Part shown: positions 47,374-59,893 of the stretch, piece after piece
How positions within the stretch are numbered: position 1 is the stretch's first letter
Layout of the letters: the number at the start of each line of letters is the position of its first letter
Assembly (NCBI RefSeq): GCF_042477335.2
Contig: NC_091245.1
Coordinates: forward strand, 226,609,501 to 226,673,500
Direction: 5' to 3'
DNA length: 64,000 bases
DNA from: Ovis canadensis
Lineage: Eukaryota; Chordata; Mammalia; Artiodactyla; Bovidae
Notes under the pieces: model-generated
Database searches by the model: none
What the model was told of the DNA's origin: nothing
The model's input: the letters and a program-made list of their open reading frames with translations, nothing else
Position numbers and translations under genes: made by a program

Positions 47374-49886
47374 ATTGTTATTTATTCCCTGAGAGGTGGC
47401 AAAGATCATATGTATGCCAATATAATTTTGGGTCTGCATGGTTGGCAGGATTATGTGGTTATGAGAAATATATTTTATTTTAGATAGGAAAATGTTAAGA
47501 TTATTTTATAAAAAATGCACAGATTGTTTCAGCTATAATAAGACATCCTAGAAAATATGCTTATAAAAATATTCCATAATACTCAGTGGTTTATATTTGT
47601 AGAAACTTTTTTTTTTTAAATAGACTCACTTGAGGGCAGTCACTGAGAAAAGTTAAAACTCATACATATATTAAACTTTGCTCTAGTCTCATTTAAATTC
47701 AGACAAAATAATCAGTATTGAGTAAAGGAAAAATGAAATTCCACTCATTCTTTAGTATTTTCTAGTCTTCTTATTTTTGGTTATGAATTGTAATTTCATC
47801 AGGTTTTTAGGTTAATTCTCCAATAACTGACTTAACTGCAAATCCTCTCAGGCAAAAATATATGTTTAGAAAGGAAATTTGTAATATAACTGGAATAAGG
47901 TGATTTCTAAGTTAACCTTTACTGGATATCCTGTGAAATCTAGAATATTCATAATGTCATATTTTCTAGCAAATATAAATTAGTCATTATAAAAATGCTA
48001 ATAAAACAATTCATGCTACATGTTTTGTTTAAAGAAATCCAAACTGTTCACTTTAATCTGATTTATGGTGGAACTTAATGGCAATAGCTCATAGTGAAAA
48101 AGATGAAAATAAAGATACTGCATATAAAAACAATAAATAATTTGGGTTTTTTACATTTCAAAAAAATATACTCTTCATGATCACATAGAATATCAAAATG
48201 GAAATAATGCAAGTTCATTTCTTTCATGTTTATAGTTACTGTATGATCTCTTTTTTTTTTTCAAATCTATCGCTTAAATATAGGAATACGTAGCCCCACA
48301 GTATTGGAGACAAGGGTCCAAACAATTATAAACTTGTTCTTGGAAAAAAAAAAAAAACACACACACACACATGTATTTGAGTGTGAGGCTGTGTTGGAGG
48401 ATTACTATAACTGTTCTCAAATATACTTCCACATAGAATACAATAAATTTATTAATAGAAAAGCAACAAAATGCTCTATTTAAAGTATATATATATGTAT
48501 ATAATTTTGCACAATACAAGGTACTTCAGAAAAACATGCATAATAATTATAGAAGAATGCCTAAACAGCAGTATGTGCATGAGTTAAGTAGAAGAAACAG
48601 AAACCACTTAAGGTAACAAGCATGAATGATTTAATATCAGTGTTGATATATGTAAAATTAATTTTAATATAAAAAGTGTTAATAACTCAGACCAGAAAAG
48701 AGTTTGGGGGAACTATATTTTATCTGTTTTTTTAAAAAATTGCTAGTACAAGGCTTAATAAATAGAACACACTTTTGGGGCTTCTCTTGTTATAATTTAA
48801 AAGTCATAATAAAACAATGCACATATTTACTACCTACTTGCAAACCAAACAACTCTGTCACTTTACCCTTGTTCCACCACAGCTAACAGATGAATTATAC
48901 TTTGGTGCATGTTTGTGTGATGGAAGTTCAACATTGCAATTATATTTCGTTCAAGCATTCTCTCTCGTTTTATAGCATAGATATTTATTGACACAACATT
49001 TCTAATTAGGATCTTACTTACAAGACCATGCATTAGACCAAATGGCTTCTATTTTTGGATATCACTCAAATGCAAATATACTATGAGCAGATACATGCAT
49101 CTGATTACTCTGTTTTTCTGTCTAGTGTAGTCATGTCCAAACATTACATACTGAGAAGCATGTCATGATTTGTCTCCTTCAGCTTTCATTCTTTTCCTTT
49201 TAGTTAGAAGATATGGCTATATAAAGCCTATATATCATAGGTATCCCCACTTCTGGCTTTCTGGCTGGTGCTAGATTTTGATAACAGTTGCACTCACATG
49301 CAGCTCAAAACAGAGATATTAGACAGAGAACATTTTGTTGCTTTTGTTTCTTTATGGTGACAAGCATGGTTATACAAATGAGAGTTCTTTGCAAAAACAT
49401 TATGATTTCTGCATTACAGTGTTGTTAATGACTAGAAATAATTTGGTTTTGATGATATCTTCTTGATTTTACAATACAATTTTTTTTTTTTTATTCTGGG
49501 TGACTGATATGTCCATTCTCTACCTTCCCAGGTGATGACTGGAAGCTATAGCCGTAGCATAGGTAAGGCTGTGTTTGAGTATAATTTCATGGTGTTTTAA
49601 CAGATATACTGTCATCTAATTCAACGTGGTATTGATCTGATGTCTTTCCTGGAATCCCATTCTAGTGTTTTACTTCAAATTTCCAATATCTTTATACACA
49701 CCAATTCTTAAATCACTTATGCTTAAGTTACCTTAAGTGGTTTATGTTTCTTGCCCTTAATTTTAATTCATTCACATTTGGCTCTTTAAACATTCTGCTA
49801 AAATTATTATATATGCTTTTATGAAATGCATTATGTTGTGTAAAATCGTGCACTGAAAACAGAGCTTTGGAGAAGACTGGGTTAGG
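47374..49886. other. Unassigned AT-rich sequence
   Basis: No gene or mobile element is supported. It includes a poly(A) run leading into a (CA)n tract at 48343-48370, and TA-rich stretches near 48490. Confidence 0.55.
48343..48370 (+). repeat. A-tract plus (CA)n microsatellite
   Basis: About 14 A residues pass directly into about seven CA dinucleotides, the usual pattern of a microsatellite grown from a poly(A) tail. Confidence 0.9.
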
Positions 49887-49896
49887 AAAAGGCCAA

Positions 49897-50852
49897 TAAA
49901 TGCTGGAGAGGGTGTGGAGAAAAGGGAACCCTCTTACACTGTTGATGGGAATGCAAACTAGTACAGCCACTATCAATAACAGTGTGAAGATTCCTTAAGA
50001 AACTGGAATTCAACTGCCTTATGACACAGCAATCCCACTACTGGGCATACACACTGAGGAAACCAGAACTGAAAGAGACATGTGTACCCCAATGTTCATC
50101 GCAGCACTACTTATAATAGCCAGGACATAGAAGCAATCTAAATGTCCATCAGCAGATGAATGGATAAGAAAGCTGTGGTATATATACACAATGGAGTATT
50201 ACTCAGCCATTAAAAAGAATACATTTGACTCAGTTCTAATGAGGTGAATGAAACTGGAACCTATTACGCAGAGTGAAGTAAGCCAGAAAGAAAAACACCA
50301 ATACAGTATACTAATGCATATATATGGAATTTAGAAAGATGGTAATGATAACCCTGTATGAGAGACAGCAAAAGAGACACAGATGTATAGAACAGTCTTT
50401 TGGACTCTGTGGGAGAGGGAGAGGGTGGTATGATTTGGGAGAATGGCACTGAAACATGTATAATATGATATATGAAACAAATCGCCAGTCCAGGTTTGAT
50501 GCATGATACAGGATGCTTGGGGCTAGTGCACTAGGATGACCCAGAGGGATGGTATGGGGAAAGAAGTGGCAGGGGGGTTCAAGATGGGGAACACATGTAC
50601 ACTCGTGGTGGATTCATCTTGATGTATGGCAAAACCAATACAGTATTGTAAAGTAGTTAGCCTCCAATTAAAATAAATAAATCTATATTAAAAAAAAGAA
50701 AGAAAGAAGAGAACTGACACTGGCTCCCAAAAAGGAGAAAAGGGAAAGGAAAAATATTTTTTAAATTGTACAGACCCAGAAATGAATGCTCAGATGTTAA
50801 CAAGAGACTGTTTACAATAAAATCCTCAGGTTTGCACATGAAAAAAAAAAAA
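49897..50852 (+). mobile_element. 5'-truncated ruminant L1 with putative 3' transduction
   Basis: L1 ORF2 C-terminus and 3' UTR occupy 49897-50688, ending cctccaattaaaataaataa and a first A-rich tail (50689-50709). Next come about 130 bp of non-L1 sequence (50710-50840) containing AATAAA at 50816-50821, then a second poly(A) starting at 50841. An imperfect 10-bp duplication flanks the whole unit: aaaaggccaa at 49887-49896 and aaaagaccaa at 50853-50862. Within ORF2 the knuckle region carries a TGA where the family has Trp or Gly codons (cactgttgatggg). Confidence 0.85.
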
Positions 50853-50862
50853 AAAAGACCAA

Positions 50863-52240
50863 CCAAAACTTATGCAATTTTTTGACAAGAACACTAACCA
50901 AAGCAGTAATAAGATTCATAAAACACCATCATGATTTATAACATATATTGTATTTCTAATGAATGCAGATGTACCATAACAAGTAGGAGACTTTACCTTT
51001 TATTGAAAAGAGTAAAGGTAGTTTGTTGGAAAGTTTAAGAAGGTCAATGGCATTCAATTATGGAAATGAAGAGCAAGGGTTGTCATCATTGCCAGAAAAT
51101 TCGCATGGAAAAGTAGTTGGAGAATTTTCATTAAATTATCCAATGCACCAGATAGATAACTCTGGTTTGCATTGTGTTAAGCTCATGCCGAGTAAGCCAA
51201 GTGGAAAACTACAGTGTGATTATTTTGTTCATCACTATGCTCTATGACTTATAGAAAATTCATGTATTTTACATATATTTTCTATTATCTGAAAGAACCA
51301 AACTTTAATTTGCTGCAAAAATATATGTTATATAGACTGATAAATATTATTAATCATATCTGAATAATTTTCATTCTTGCAGAAATGATGTATATCTTTT
51401 GATTTCAGTTAATTTTATTATTTTTCATATTTTACTAAAACTACTAATTATTGTACACATGTGTGTAACTGTGGGTATTTTATATACAAATTTTATTCAA
51501 GGATTATTGTTATTAAAATATGTATTTCTAATAAGCCAAAAAAGCTGATACTGTATGAGATCTGACATGTTTGAGGTCTTTCTCAAACATCATCTTATCA
51601 GAGACAATAGGGATGATTGGCTGCTCTGAATTGTGGTGTCATTTTTCTTTGTGGCCCCCAATGTTTGTGATTTCACTTATGAGAATATGAAAGGACTCAG
51701 GGGATATTTTGCAAAAACTTACCAATTCCTTACTGAGTGTATCATATATTTTCTTTATTTTTTGATTTAGTAGCAAACCAAAGTAAAACTAAATCAAGTG
51801 GAATACAAGTCATTATTCTCAATCCAGATCAGAGTTTGTACCCAGATGCTGGCTAGACTCACATGCAACTTCCCAGATATTCTAAACATCTGCATAAATC
51901 AGGAAGAAACCTAATCTCCTGGGTACTATAATGCACAGCCTCTTCTCAGACTAAAAACAGTTCAACTGGGGAGAGCCAATAAATATTTACCATTTTTGTA
52001 ACTGATACTCCTACTATCAACTTTGCAGTAAGTAGGTAATGTCTAAACACTGACGGTGACTGAAATCCTTTGGGCTTAAAATTATCCTGTTATGCATTTC
52101 AGATTTCCATAGGAGTGGATTTTGAGGCATTTTTTAAAAACCAGTGAATTTTTTCTTATATTACTTATCACATGATGAAAATTTTATTATACAGTTAGAA
52201 TGAGATATTACATTTTATTTTCTATCAACACTTACATAAG
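50863..52240. other. No recognised feature
   Basis: Unassigned AT-rich sequence without a supported gene. Confidence 0.55.
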
Positions 52241-52453
52241 AAGGCGTTCCTGGTGGCTCAGACAAGAAAGAAGTTGCGTGCAATGCAGGAAACACTGGTT
52301 CGATCCCTGGATTGGGAAGATCCCCTGGCGAAGGGGATGGCATCCTACTGCAATAATTTTGCCTGGAGAATCTCATGGACAGAAGAGCCTGGCAGGCTAC
52401 AGTCTATGAGGTTGCAAAGAGTCAGACACTACTGAGTGACTAACACTAACACT
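52241..52453 (+). mobile_element. Bov-tA SINE
   Basis: The sense copy starts gttcctggtggctcagac, has an intact B box ggttcgatccc at 52297-52307, and ends gactaacactaacact. Confidence 0.93.
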
Positions 52454-53029
52454 GCCTAACTTACCTAGGAAAATAATGCATGTTTATTGATATGTTTGTC
52501 CACAGATTTATAATTATAATAATCTCAATGATGAGTTAAAGCTATTTTTTAAAAAGTTCATAAATTCTAAGTGACTAATCAATTTTGCATTATTCCTTAA
52601 AATATAATAGTCTAGTGAAGTGGACAGAAGGTGATTTGTATCATTTCAAACCACAGATAGTGTTTTTTTCCCAAAAGATAACATTACGTAAAATTTATGC
52701 AGATTATTCATGTGATAGCTCAATGAATAATATCATGGAATATATATGAAGGTTATACTGGTGTTATTACAAGTTTATGCATATTTAAGTATTCTCAGAT
52801 ATTAAGTTTCTGAAATTACTACATGCTTTCTTTCAGTTGCTGATAACATATAAAGGTGTATGTTTCAATTATTAATATGCCAACTATCTTACCTTTCTAA
52901 TTTAGAATTTTTAAAATTATGTCCTTTCAAAGTCATAGTTAAGCATTATTATTAAGGGTCTAGTATTTACCTGGATTTATAAGTATCAATATTTTATTTT
53001 TCTAGAAATTCATATGCAGTGCTATTAGG
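52454..53029. other. No recognised feature
   Basis: Unassigned AT-rich sequence. Confidence 0.55.
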
Positions 53030-54987
53030 GGTTCCTGACATTATAAAGGAGTCAGGGATCAAGACCATACCCATGGTAAAGAAATGCAAAAAAGCAAAAT
53101 GGCTGTCTGAGGAGGCCTTACAAATAGCTGTGAAAAGAAGAGAAGTGAAAAATAAAGCAGAAAAGGAACGATATAAGCATCTGAATGCTGAGTTCCAAAG
53201 AATAGCAAGGAGCGATAAGAAAGCTTTCCTTAGCGATCGATGCAAAAAAATAGAGGAAAACAAAAGAATGGGAAAGATCACTTCAAGAAAATTAGAGATA
53301 CCAAAGGAATATTTCATGCAAAGATGGGCTCAATAAACTACAGAACTGGTAGGGATCTAACAGAAGCAGAAGATCTTAAGAAGAGGTGGCAAGAATACAC
53401 CGGAGAATTGTACAAAAAAAGAACTTCACGACCCAGATAATCACGATGGTGATGATCACTCACCTAGAGCCAGACATCCTGGAATGTGAAGTCAAATGGG
53501 CCTTATAAAGCATCACTGCAAACAAAGCTAGTGGAGGTGACGGAATTCCAGTTGAGCTATTTCAAATCCTGAAAGATGATACTGTGAAAGTGCTGCACTC
53601 AATATGCCAGCAAATTTGGAAAATTCAGCAGTGGCCACAGGACTGGAAAAGTTCAGTTTTCATTCCAGTCCCTAAGAAAGACAATGCCAGAGAATGCTCA
53701 AACTACCGCACAATTGCACTCATCTCACACACTAGTAAAGTAATGCTCAAAATTCTCCAGGCCAGGCTTCAGTAATACGTGAACAGGGAACTTCCAGATA
53801 TTCAAGCTGGTTTTAGAAAAGGCATTGGAACCAGAGATCAAATTGCCAATATCCGCTGGATCATAGAAAAAGCAAGAGAGTTCCAGAAAAACACCTATTT
53901 CTGCTTTATTGACTATGCCAAGGCCTTTGACTGTGTGGATCGCAACAAACTCTGGAAAATTCTAAAAGAGATGGGAATACCAGACCACCTGACCTGCCTC
54001 TTGAGAAACCTGTATGCAGGTCAGGAAGCAACAGTTAGAACTGGACATGGAACAACAGACTGGTCCCAAATAGGAAAAGGAGTATGTCAAGGCTGTATAT
54101 TGTCACCCTGCTTATTTAACTTGTATGCAGAGTACATCATGAGAAACACTGGGCTGGAGGAAGCACAGGCTGGAATCAAGATTGCAGTAACAATATCAAT
54201 AACCTCAGATATGCAGATGACACCACCCTTATGGCAGAAAGTGAAGAGAAACTAAAAAGCCTCTTGATGAAAGTGAAAGAGGAGAGTGAAAAAGTTGGCT
54301 TAAAGCTCAACATTCAGAAAATGAAGACCATGGCATCTGGTCCCATCACTTCATTGGAAATAGATTGGGAAACAGTGTCAGACTTTATTTTTTTGTGCTC
54401 CAAAATCACTGCAGATGGTAATTGCAACCATGAAATTAAAAGATGCTTACTCCTTGGAAGGAAAGTTATGACCAACTTAGACAGCACATTAAAAAAGCAG
54501 ACATATTACTTTGTCAACAAAGGTCCATTTAGTCAAGGCTATGGTTTTCCCAGTGGTCATATATGGATGTGAGAGTTGGACTGTGAAGAAAGCTGAGCAC
54601 CAAAGAATTGATGGTTTTGAATTGTGGTGTTGGAGAAAATTCTTGAGATTCCCTTGGCCTGCAAGGGGGTCTAACTAGTCCATTCTAGGGGAGATCAGTC
54701 CTGGCTGTTCATTGGAAGGACTGATGCTAAAGCTGAAACTCCAGTATTTTGGCCACCTCATGTGAAGAGTTGGCTCATTGGAAAAGACCCTGATGCTGGG
54801 AGGGATTGAGGGCAAGAGGAGAAGGGGATGACAGAGGATAAGATGGCTGGATGTCATCACCGACTCAATGGACATGAGTTTGAGTGGACTCTGGGAGCTG
54901 GTGTTGGAGAGGGATGCCTGACATTCTGTAATTCATGGCATAGCAAAGAGTCAGATACGACTTAGCAACTGAACTGAACTAAACTGA
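53030..54987 (+). mobile_element. BovB, reverse transcriptase to 3' end (sense)
   Basis: The copy is 5'-truncated upstream of the RT (ggggttcctgacattataaa) and runs about 1.96 kb to the BovB terminus (tagcaactgaactgaac). The endonuclease is absent. It is well preserved over the RT palm. Confidence 0.94.
53046..54572 (+). pseudogene. BovB reverse transcriptase remnant
   Basis: RTE-type reverse transcriptase coding sequence. The entry region (KKCKKAKWLSEEALQIAVKR) is open to 53336. The frame 53584-53775 holds SICQQIWKIQQWPQDWKSSV and NARECSNYRTIALISHTSK. The frame 53779-54255 holds FRKGIGTRDQIANIRWI, the palm motif FIDYAKAFDCVD and GVCQGCILSPCLFNLYAEYI. The catalytic YADD is intact at 54210-54221 but lies in a different frame, because one base is missing near 54185-54195. 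A TAA in place of CAA at 53774 separates the two RT blocks. It is dead but informative. Confidence 0.9.
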
Positions 54988-55011
54988 CATTGGATATACA
55001 TTTCTAAATCT

Positions 55012-55420
55012 TTCCTTAAATTTTTTTTACATTAAATTTTTTTTCAATTTATCTATTTAATTGGAGAATTATTACTTACAATAATATGATGATTTTTACA
55101 TTACATCAACATGAATCAGTCACAGATATACTTGTGTACTTCATCCTGGCACTCGCTCCCGTCTTCCTCCCCCTGTAATCTTCTGGGTTGTCCCGTAGCA
55201 CTGACTTTGAGTGCCCTGCTTCATGCATTGGATTTGCACTGGTCATCTATTTCATATGTGGTAATGTACATGTTTCAATGCTATTCTCTCAAATCATCCC
55301 ACCCTAGCCTTCTTTGACTAAGTCCCAAAGTCTGTTCTTTACATCTGTGTCTCCTTTGCTGCCCTGCATGCAGGATCATCAGTACACAATACATTCCATA
55401 TACATCTTTCCTTTCCTGAA
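55012..55420 (-). mobile_element. Old ruminant L1 3' UTR (antisense)
   Basis: A diverged antisense L1 3' UTR is visible. Signatures include taattggagaattattact, acatcaacatgaatcagtca, ggtcatctatttcatatgtg and ttctttacatctgtgtctcc. It belongs to an older subfamily than the copies at 49.9 and 59 kb. Confidence 0.7.
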
Positions 55421-55542
55421 TTTTAATGCCCTAGTCACTCACCATCTCTGACAAAACCTTTGATTTATCCTTTGGTTTATTTGTCTGCCTCCTTTCAGTT
55501 CACCTGAACAGATGTCATATATATATATGAAAAAAAAAAAAA

Positions 55543-55574
<32 letters not shown>

Positions 55575-56019
55575 CTAGTCTTACCAGTGTAACCTGAGTA
55601 TTTCCATGCCACTCTCCTAAGTGAAATTTCTACCCTAATCACACTCATTTTTCAAACTCCAATCCCATATTATCTCTTCCATGAATGTATACCCAGTTGT
55701 AGCAGAGAAGCAAAAGTTCCCCCTCTTTTCTCCTGTATAATGTAATCACCGTTACTTATATAAATCTTTGAATTATAATTATTTTTATACTAACATAATA
55801 TAAAAATTTGATGTCAGAGGGTTCCTAGGCTATCTTTTCACTAAGTACCTACCTTTGGTATGATTTTCTTGTATTAGTACTTAATCAAATTTGCAACAAG
55901 AACTACTATGCTGTTGTAGTAATTATGTGTTTTAAAAAGTATATTTTATATTATATCCTATCTAGGTTTTCATTTATTTGGTAACTTAAATTTTGTAATG
56001 CTGGTATTTAAATATTACT
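55421..56019. other. No recognised feature apart from a microsatellite
   Basis: Unassigned AT-rich sequence holding the compound microsatellite at 55516-55575. Confidence 0.55.
55516..55575. repeat. Compound microsatellite
   Basis: The order is (TA)n, then an A run of about 14, a second (TA)n and a (GA)n tract of about eight units. The two TA tracts are self-complementary around the A run. Confidence 0.93.
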
Positions 56020-56447
56020 AACAGTTACCCTGTGCCCAAGGTCAGGGGCGACAGCTGAGAGGAGCTACCCTGTGTCTGAGGTAAGGAGTAGTGGCTAGCT
56101 TTACCAGAGCAGCCGTGAAGAGAGACCCCATGTCCAAGGTAAATGAAACCCAAGTAAGACAGTAGGCACTGAGAGAGGGAATCAGAGGGCAGACAGACTG
56201 AAACTACAATCACAGACAACTAACCCATCTGATCACATAGGCCACAGCCTTGTCTAACTCAATAAAACTCAGTCATGCCATATGGAGCCACCCAAGACAG
56301 ATGAGTAATGGTGGAGAGGTCTGACAGAATGTGGTCCACTGGAAAAGAGAATGGCAAACCACTTCAGTATTCTTGCCTTGAGAACCCCATGAACAGTATG
56401 AAAAGGCAAAAAGATAGGACACTGAAAGATGAACTCCCCAGGTCGGT

Positions 56448-56642
56448 GAAGTGAAGTCGCTCAGTCGTGTTCGACTCTTGGTGACCCCATAGACTGTAGC
56501 CTACCAGACTCTTAGGTCCATGGGATTTTCCAAGCAAGAGTACTGGAGTGGGTTGCTATTTGCTTCTCCAGGGGATCTTCCTGACTCAGGGATCAAACCT
56601 AGATCTCCCTCATTGTAGGCAGACAATTTACCATTTGAGCTA
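56448..56642 (-). mobile_element. Bov-tA SINE inside BovB 5' region
   Basis: The antisense copy runs from gaagtgaagtcgctcagtcg to accatttgagcta. A perfect 10-bp duplication ccaggtcggt lies at 56438-56447 and 56643-56652. Confidence 0.95.
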
Positions 56643-58716
56643 CCAGGTCGGTAGGTGCCCAATATGCTACTGGAGATCAGTGCAAAAATAACTCCACAAA
56701 AAATGAAGGGATGAAGCCAAAACAACAACACCCAGTTGTGAATGGGACTGGTGATAGAAGCAAGGTTCGATGCTGTAAGAGCAATACTGCATAGGAAGCT
56801 GAAATGTTAGGTCCATGAATCAAGGCAAATTGAAAGTGATCAAAAAGGAGATGACAAGAGTGAACATCTACATTCTAGCAATCAGTCAACTAAGATGGAT
56901 TGGAATGGGTGAATTTAACTCAGATGACCATTATATCTACTACTGTGGACAGGAAACCCTTGGAAGAAATGAAGTAGCCATCATAGTAAACAAAAGAGTC
57001 CGAAATGCAGTATCTGAATTCAGTCTCAAAAACGATGGAATTATCTCTGTTCATTTCCTAGGCAAACCAGTATCAAGGTAAATCAAGTCTATGCTCCGAC
57101 CAGTAATGCCAAAAAAGCTTAAGTTGAACAGTTCTATGAAGACCTACAAGACCGTCTAGAACTAACACCCCAAAAAGATGTCCTTTTCATTATAGGGGAC
57201 TGGAATGTAAAAGAAGGAAGTCGAGAAACACCTGGGGTAACATGCAAATTTGGCCTTGAAGTACAGAATGAAGCAGAGCAAAGGCTAATAGAGTTCCGCC
57301 AAGAGAACGAACTGGTCATAGCAAACACCCTCTTCCAACAATACAAGAGAAGACTCTACACATGGACATCAGCAGATGGTCAACACTAAAATCAGATTGA
57401 TTATATTCTTTGCAGCCAAAGATGGAGAAGCTCTATATTTTCAACAACAACAAGACCAGGAGCTGACTGTGGATCCGATCATAAACTCCGTATTGCCAAT
57501 TTCAGACTGAAGTTGAAGTGGAGGAAATCACTAGACCATTCAGGTAAGACCTAAATCAAATCCCGTATGACTATAAAGTGGAAGTGAGAAACAGATTTAA
57601 GGGACTAGATCTGATAGACAGAGTGCCTGGTGAACTATGGATGGAGATTCATGACACTGTACAGGAGACAGTAATCAAGACCATCCGCAAGAAAAAGAAA
57701 TGCAAAAAAGCAAAATCGATGTCTGAGGAGGCCTTACAAATAGCTGTGAAAAGAAGGGAAGTGAAAAGCAAAGGAGAAAAGGAAAGATATACCCATCTGA
57801 ATGCATAGTCCTGAAGAATAGCAAGGAGAGATAAGAAAGCCTTCTTCAGCAATCAATGCAAAGAAATAGAGGAAAACAACAGAATGGGAAAAACTAGAGA
57901 TCTCTTCAAGAAAATTAGAGATACCAAGGGAATATTTCATGCAAAGATAGGCTCAATAAAGGATAGAAATGGTAGGGACCTAACAGAATTAGAAGATATT
58001 AAGAAGAGGTGGCAAGAATACACAGAAGAACTGTCAAAAAAAAAAAATCTTTATGAACTACATAATAACGATGGTGTGATCACTCACCTAGAGCCAGACA
58101 CCCTGGAATGCGAAGTCAAGTGGGCCTTAGGAAGCATAACAACAAACAAAGCTAGTGGAAGCAATGAAATTCCAGTTGAGCAATTTCAAATCCTGAAAGA
58201 TGATGCTGTAAAAGAGCCACATTCATTATGCTAGCTAATTTGGAAAACTCAGCAGTGGCCACAGTACTGGAAAAGTTCAGTTTTCATTACAATCCCAAAG
58301 AAAGGCAATGCCAAAGAATGCTCAAACTACCACACAGTTGCACTCATCTCACATGATAGTAAAGTGGTGCTTAAAATACTTCACACCAGGCTTCAGCAAT
58401 ACGTGAACAGTGAACTTTCTGATGTTCAAGCTGGTTTTAGAAAAGGCAGAGGAACCAGATATCAAGTTGCCAACATACGCTGGATCATCAGAAAAGCAAG
58501 AAGTTCCAGAAAAATATCTATTTCTGCTTTATTGACTATGCCAAAGCCTTTGACTGTGTGGATCACAACAAACTGTGGAAAATTCTGAAAGAGATGGGAA
58601 TACCAGACCAGCTGACCTGCCTCTTGAGAAACCTGTATTCAGGTCAGGAAGCAACAGGACGTGGAACAACAGACTGGTTCCAAATAGGAAAAGGAGTATG
58701 TCAAGGCTGTACGTTG

Positions 58717-59893
58717 GGAAAATGTCTATTTAGTTCTTTGGCCCATTTTTTGATTGGGTCGTTTATTTTTCTGGAATTGAGCTGCATAAGTTGCTTGTAT
58801 ATTTTTGAGATTAGTTGTTTGTCAGTTGCTTCATTTGCTATTATTTTCTCCCATTCAGAAGGCTGTCTTTTCACCTTGCTTATATTTTCCTTTGTTGTGC
58901 AGAAGCTTTTAATTTTAATTAGATCCCATTTGTTTATTTTTGCTTTTATTTCCAGAATTCTGGGAGGTGGATCATAGAGGATCCTGCTGTGATTTCTCCA
59001 AAGAAGACATACGAATGGCTAACAAATACATGAAAAGATGCTCAATATCACTCATTATTAGAGAAATGCAAATCAAAACCACAATGAGGTATCACTTCAC
59101 ACCAGTCAGAATGGCTGCGATCCAAAAATCTGCAAGCAATAAATGCTGGAGAGGGTGTGGAGAAAAGGGAACCCTCCTACACTGTTGGTGGGAATGCAAA
59201 CTAGTACAGCCACTATGGAGAACAGTGTGGAGATTCCTTAAAAAATTGCAAATAGAACTACCTTATGACCCAGCAATCCCACTGCTGGGCATACACACAG
59301 AGGAAACCAGAACTGAAAGAGACACATGTACCCCAATGTTCATCGCAGCACTGTTTATAATAGCCAGATCATGGAAACAACCTAGATGTCCATCAGCAGA
59401 TGAATGGATAAGAAAGCTGTGGTACATATACACAATGGAGTATTACTCAGCCATTAAAAAGAATTCATTTGAATCAGTTCTGATGAGATGGATGAAACTG
59501 GAGCCGATTATACATAGTGAAGTAAGCCAGAAAGAAAAACACCAATACAGTATACTAACACATATATATGGAATTTAGGAAGATGGCAATGACGACCCTG
59601 TATGCAAGACAGGAAAAAAGACACAGATGTGTATAACGGACTTTTGGACTCAGAGGGAGAGGGAGAGGGTGGGATGATTTGGGAGAATGGCATTCTAACA
59701 TGTATACTATCATGTAAGAATTGAATCGCCAGTCTATGTCTGACACAGGATACAGCATGCTTGGGGCTGGTGCATGGGGATGACCCAGAGAGGTGTTGTG
59801 GGGAGGGAGGTGGGAGGGGGGTTCATGTTTGGGAATGCATGCAAGAATTAAAGATTTTAAAATTTAAAAAATAAAAAACTAAAAAAAAAAAAA
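58717..59893 (+). mobile_element. 5'-inverted (twin-primed) L1 inside BovB
   Basis: 58717-58995 is L1 ORF2 in antisense and 58996-59893 is L1 ORF2 C-terminus plus 3' UTR in sense, ending in a poly(A). A perfect 14-bp duplication aaggctgtacgttg lies at 58703-58716 and 59894-59907. The antisense block starts with the sequence that normally lies just upstream of ctccaaagaagacatac, which opens the sense block. The two blocks therefore abut in L1 coordinates. Confidence 0.95.
59015..59578 (+). pseudogene. L1 ORF2 C-terminal fragment, still open
   Basis: 188 codons from the first in-frame ATG ([10 protein letters not shown]) to the TAG at 59576-59578 (HIYGI end) are uninterrupted. They include the L1 ORF2p C-terminal cysteine motif [18 protein letters not shown] (CX3CX7HX4C pattern), a region important for ORF2p nucleic acid binding in L1. 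The open frame continues upstream across the inversion junction to 58940 but finds no ATG there. Endonuclease and RT are absent, so it is a fragment, not a gene. Its intactness suggests a relatively young insertion. Confidence 0.88.

Noticed and set aside
58940..59578. A 212-codon open frame spanning the L1 inversion junction
   Set aside because: The first codon is TTG and the first in-frame ATG is at 59015, inside the sense L1 block. It is a fragment of L1 ORF2, not a new fusion gene.
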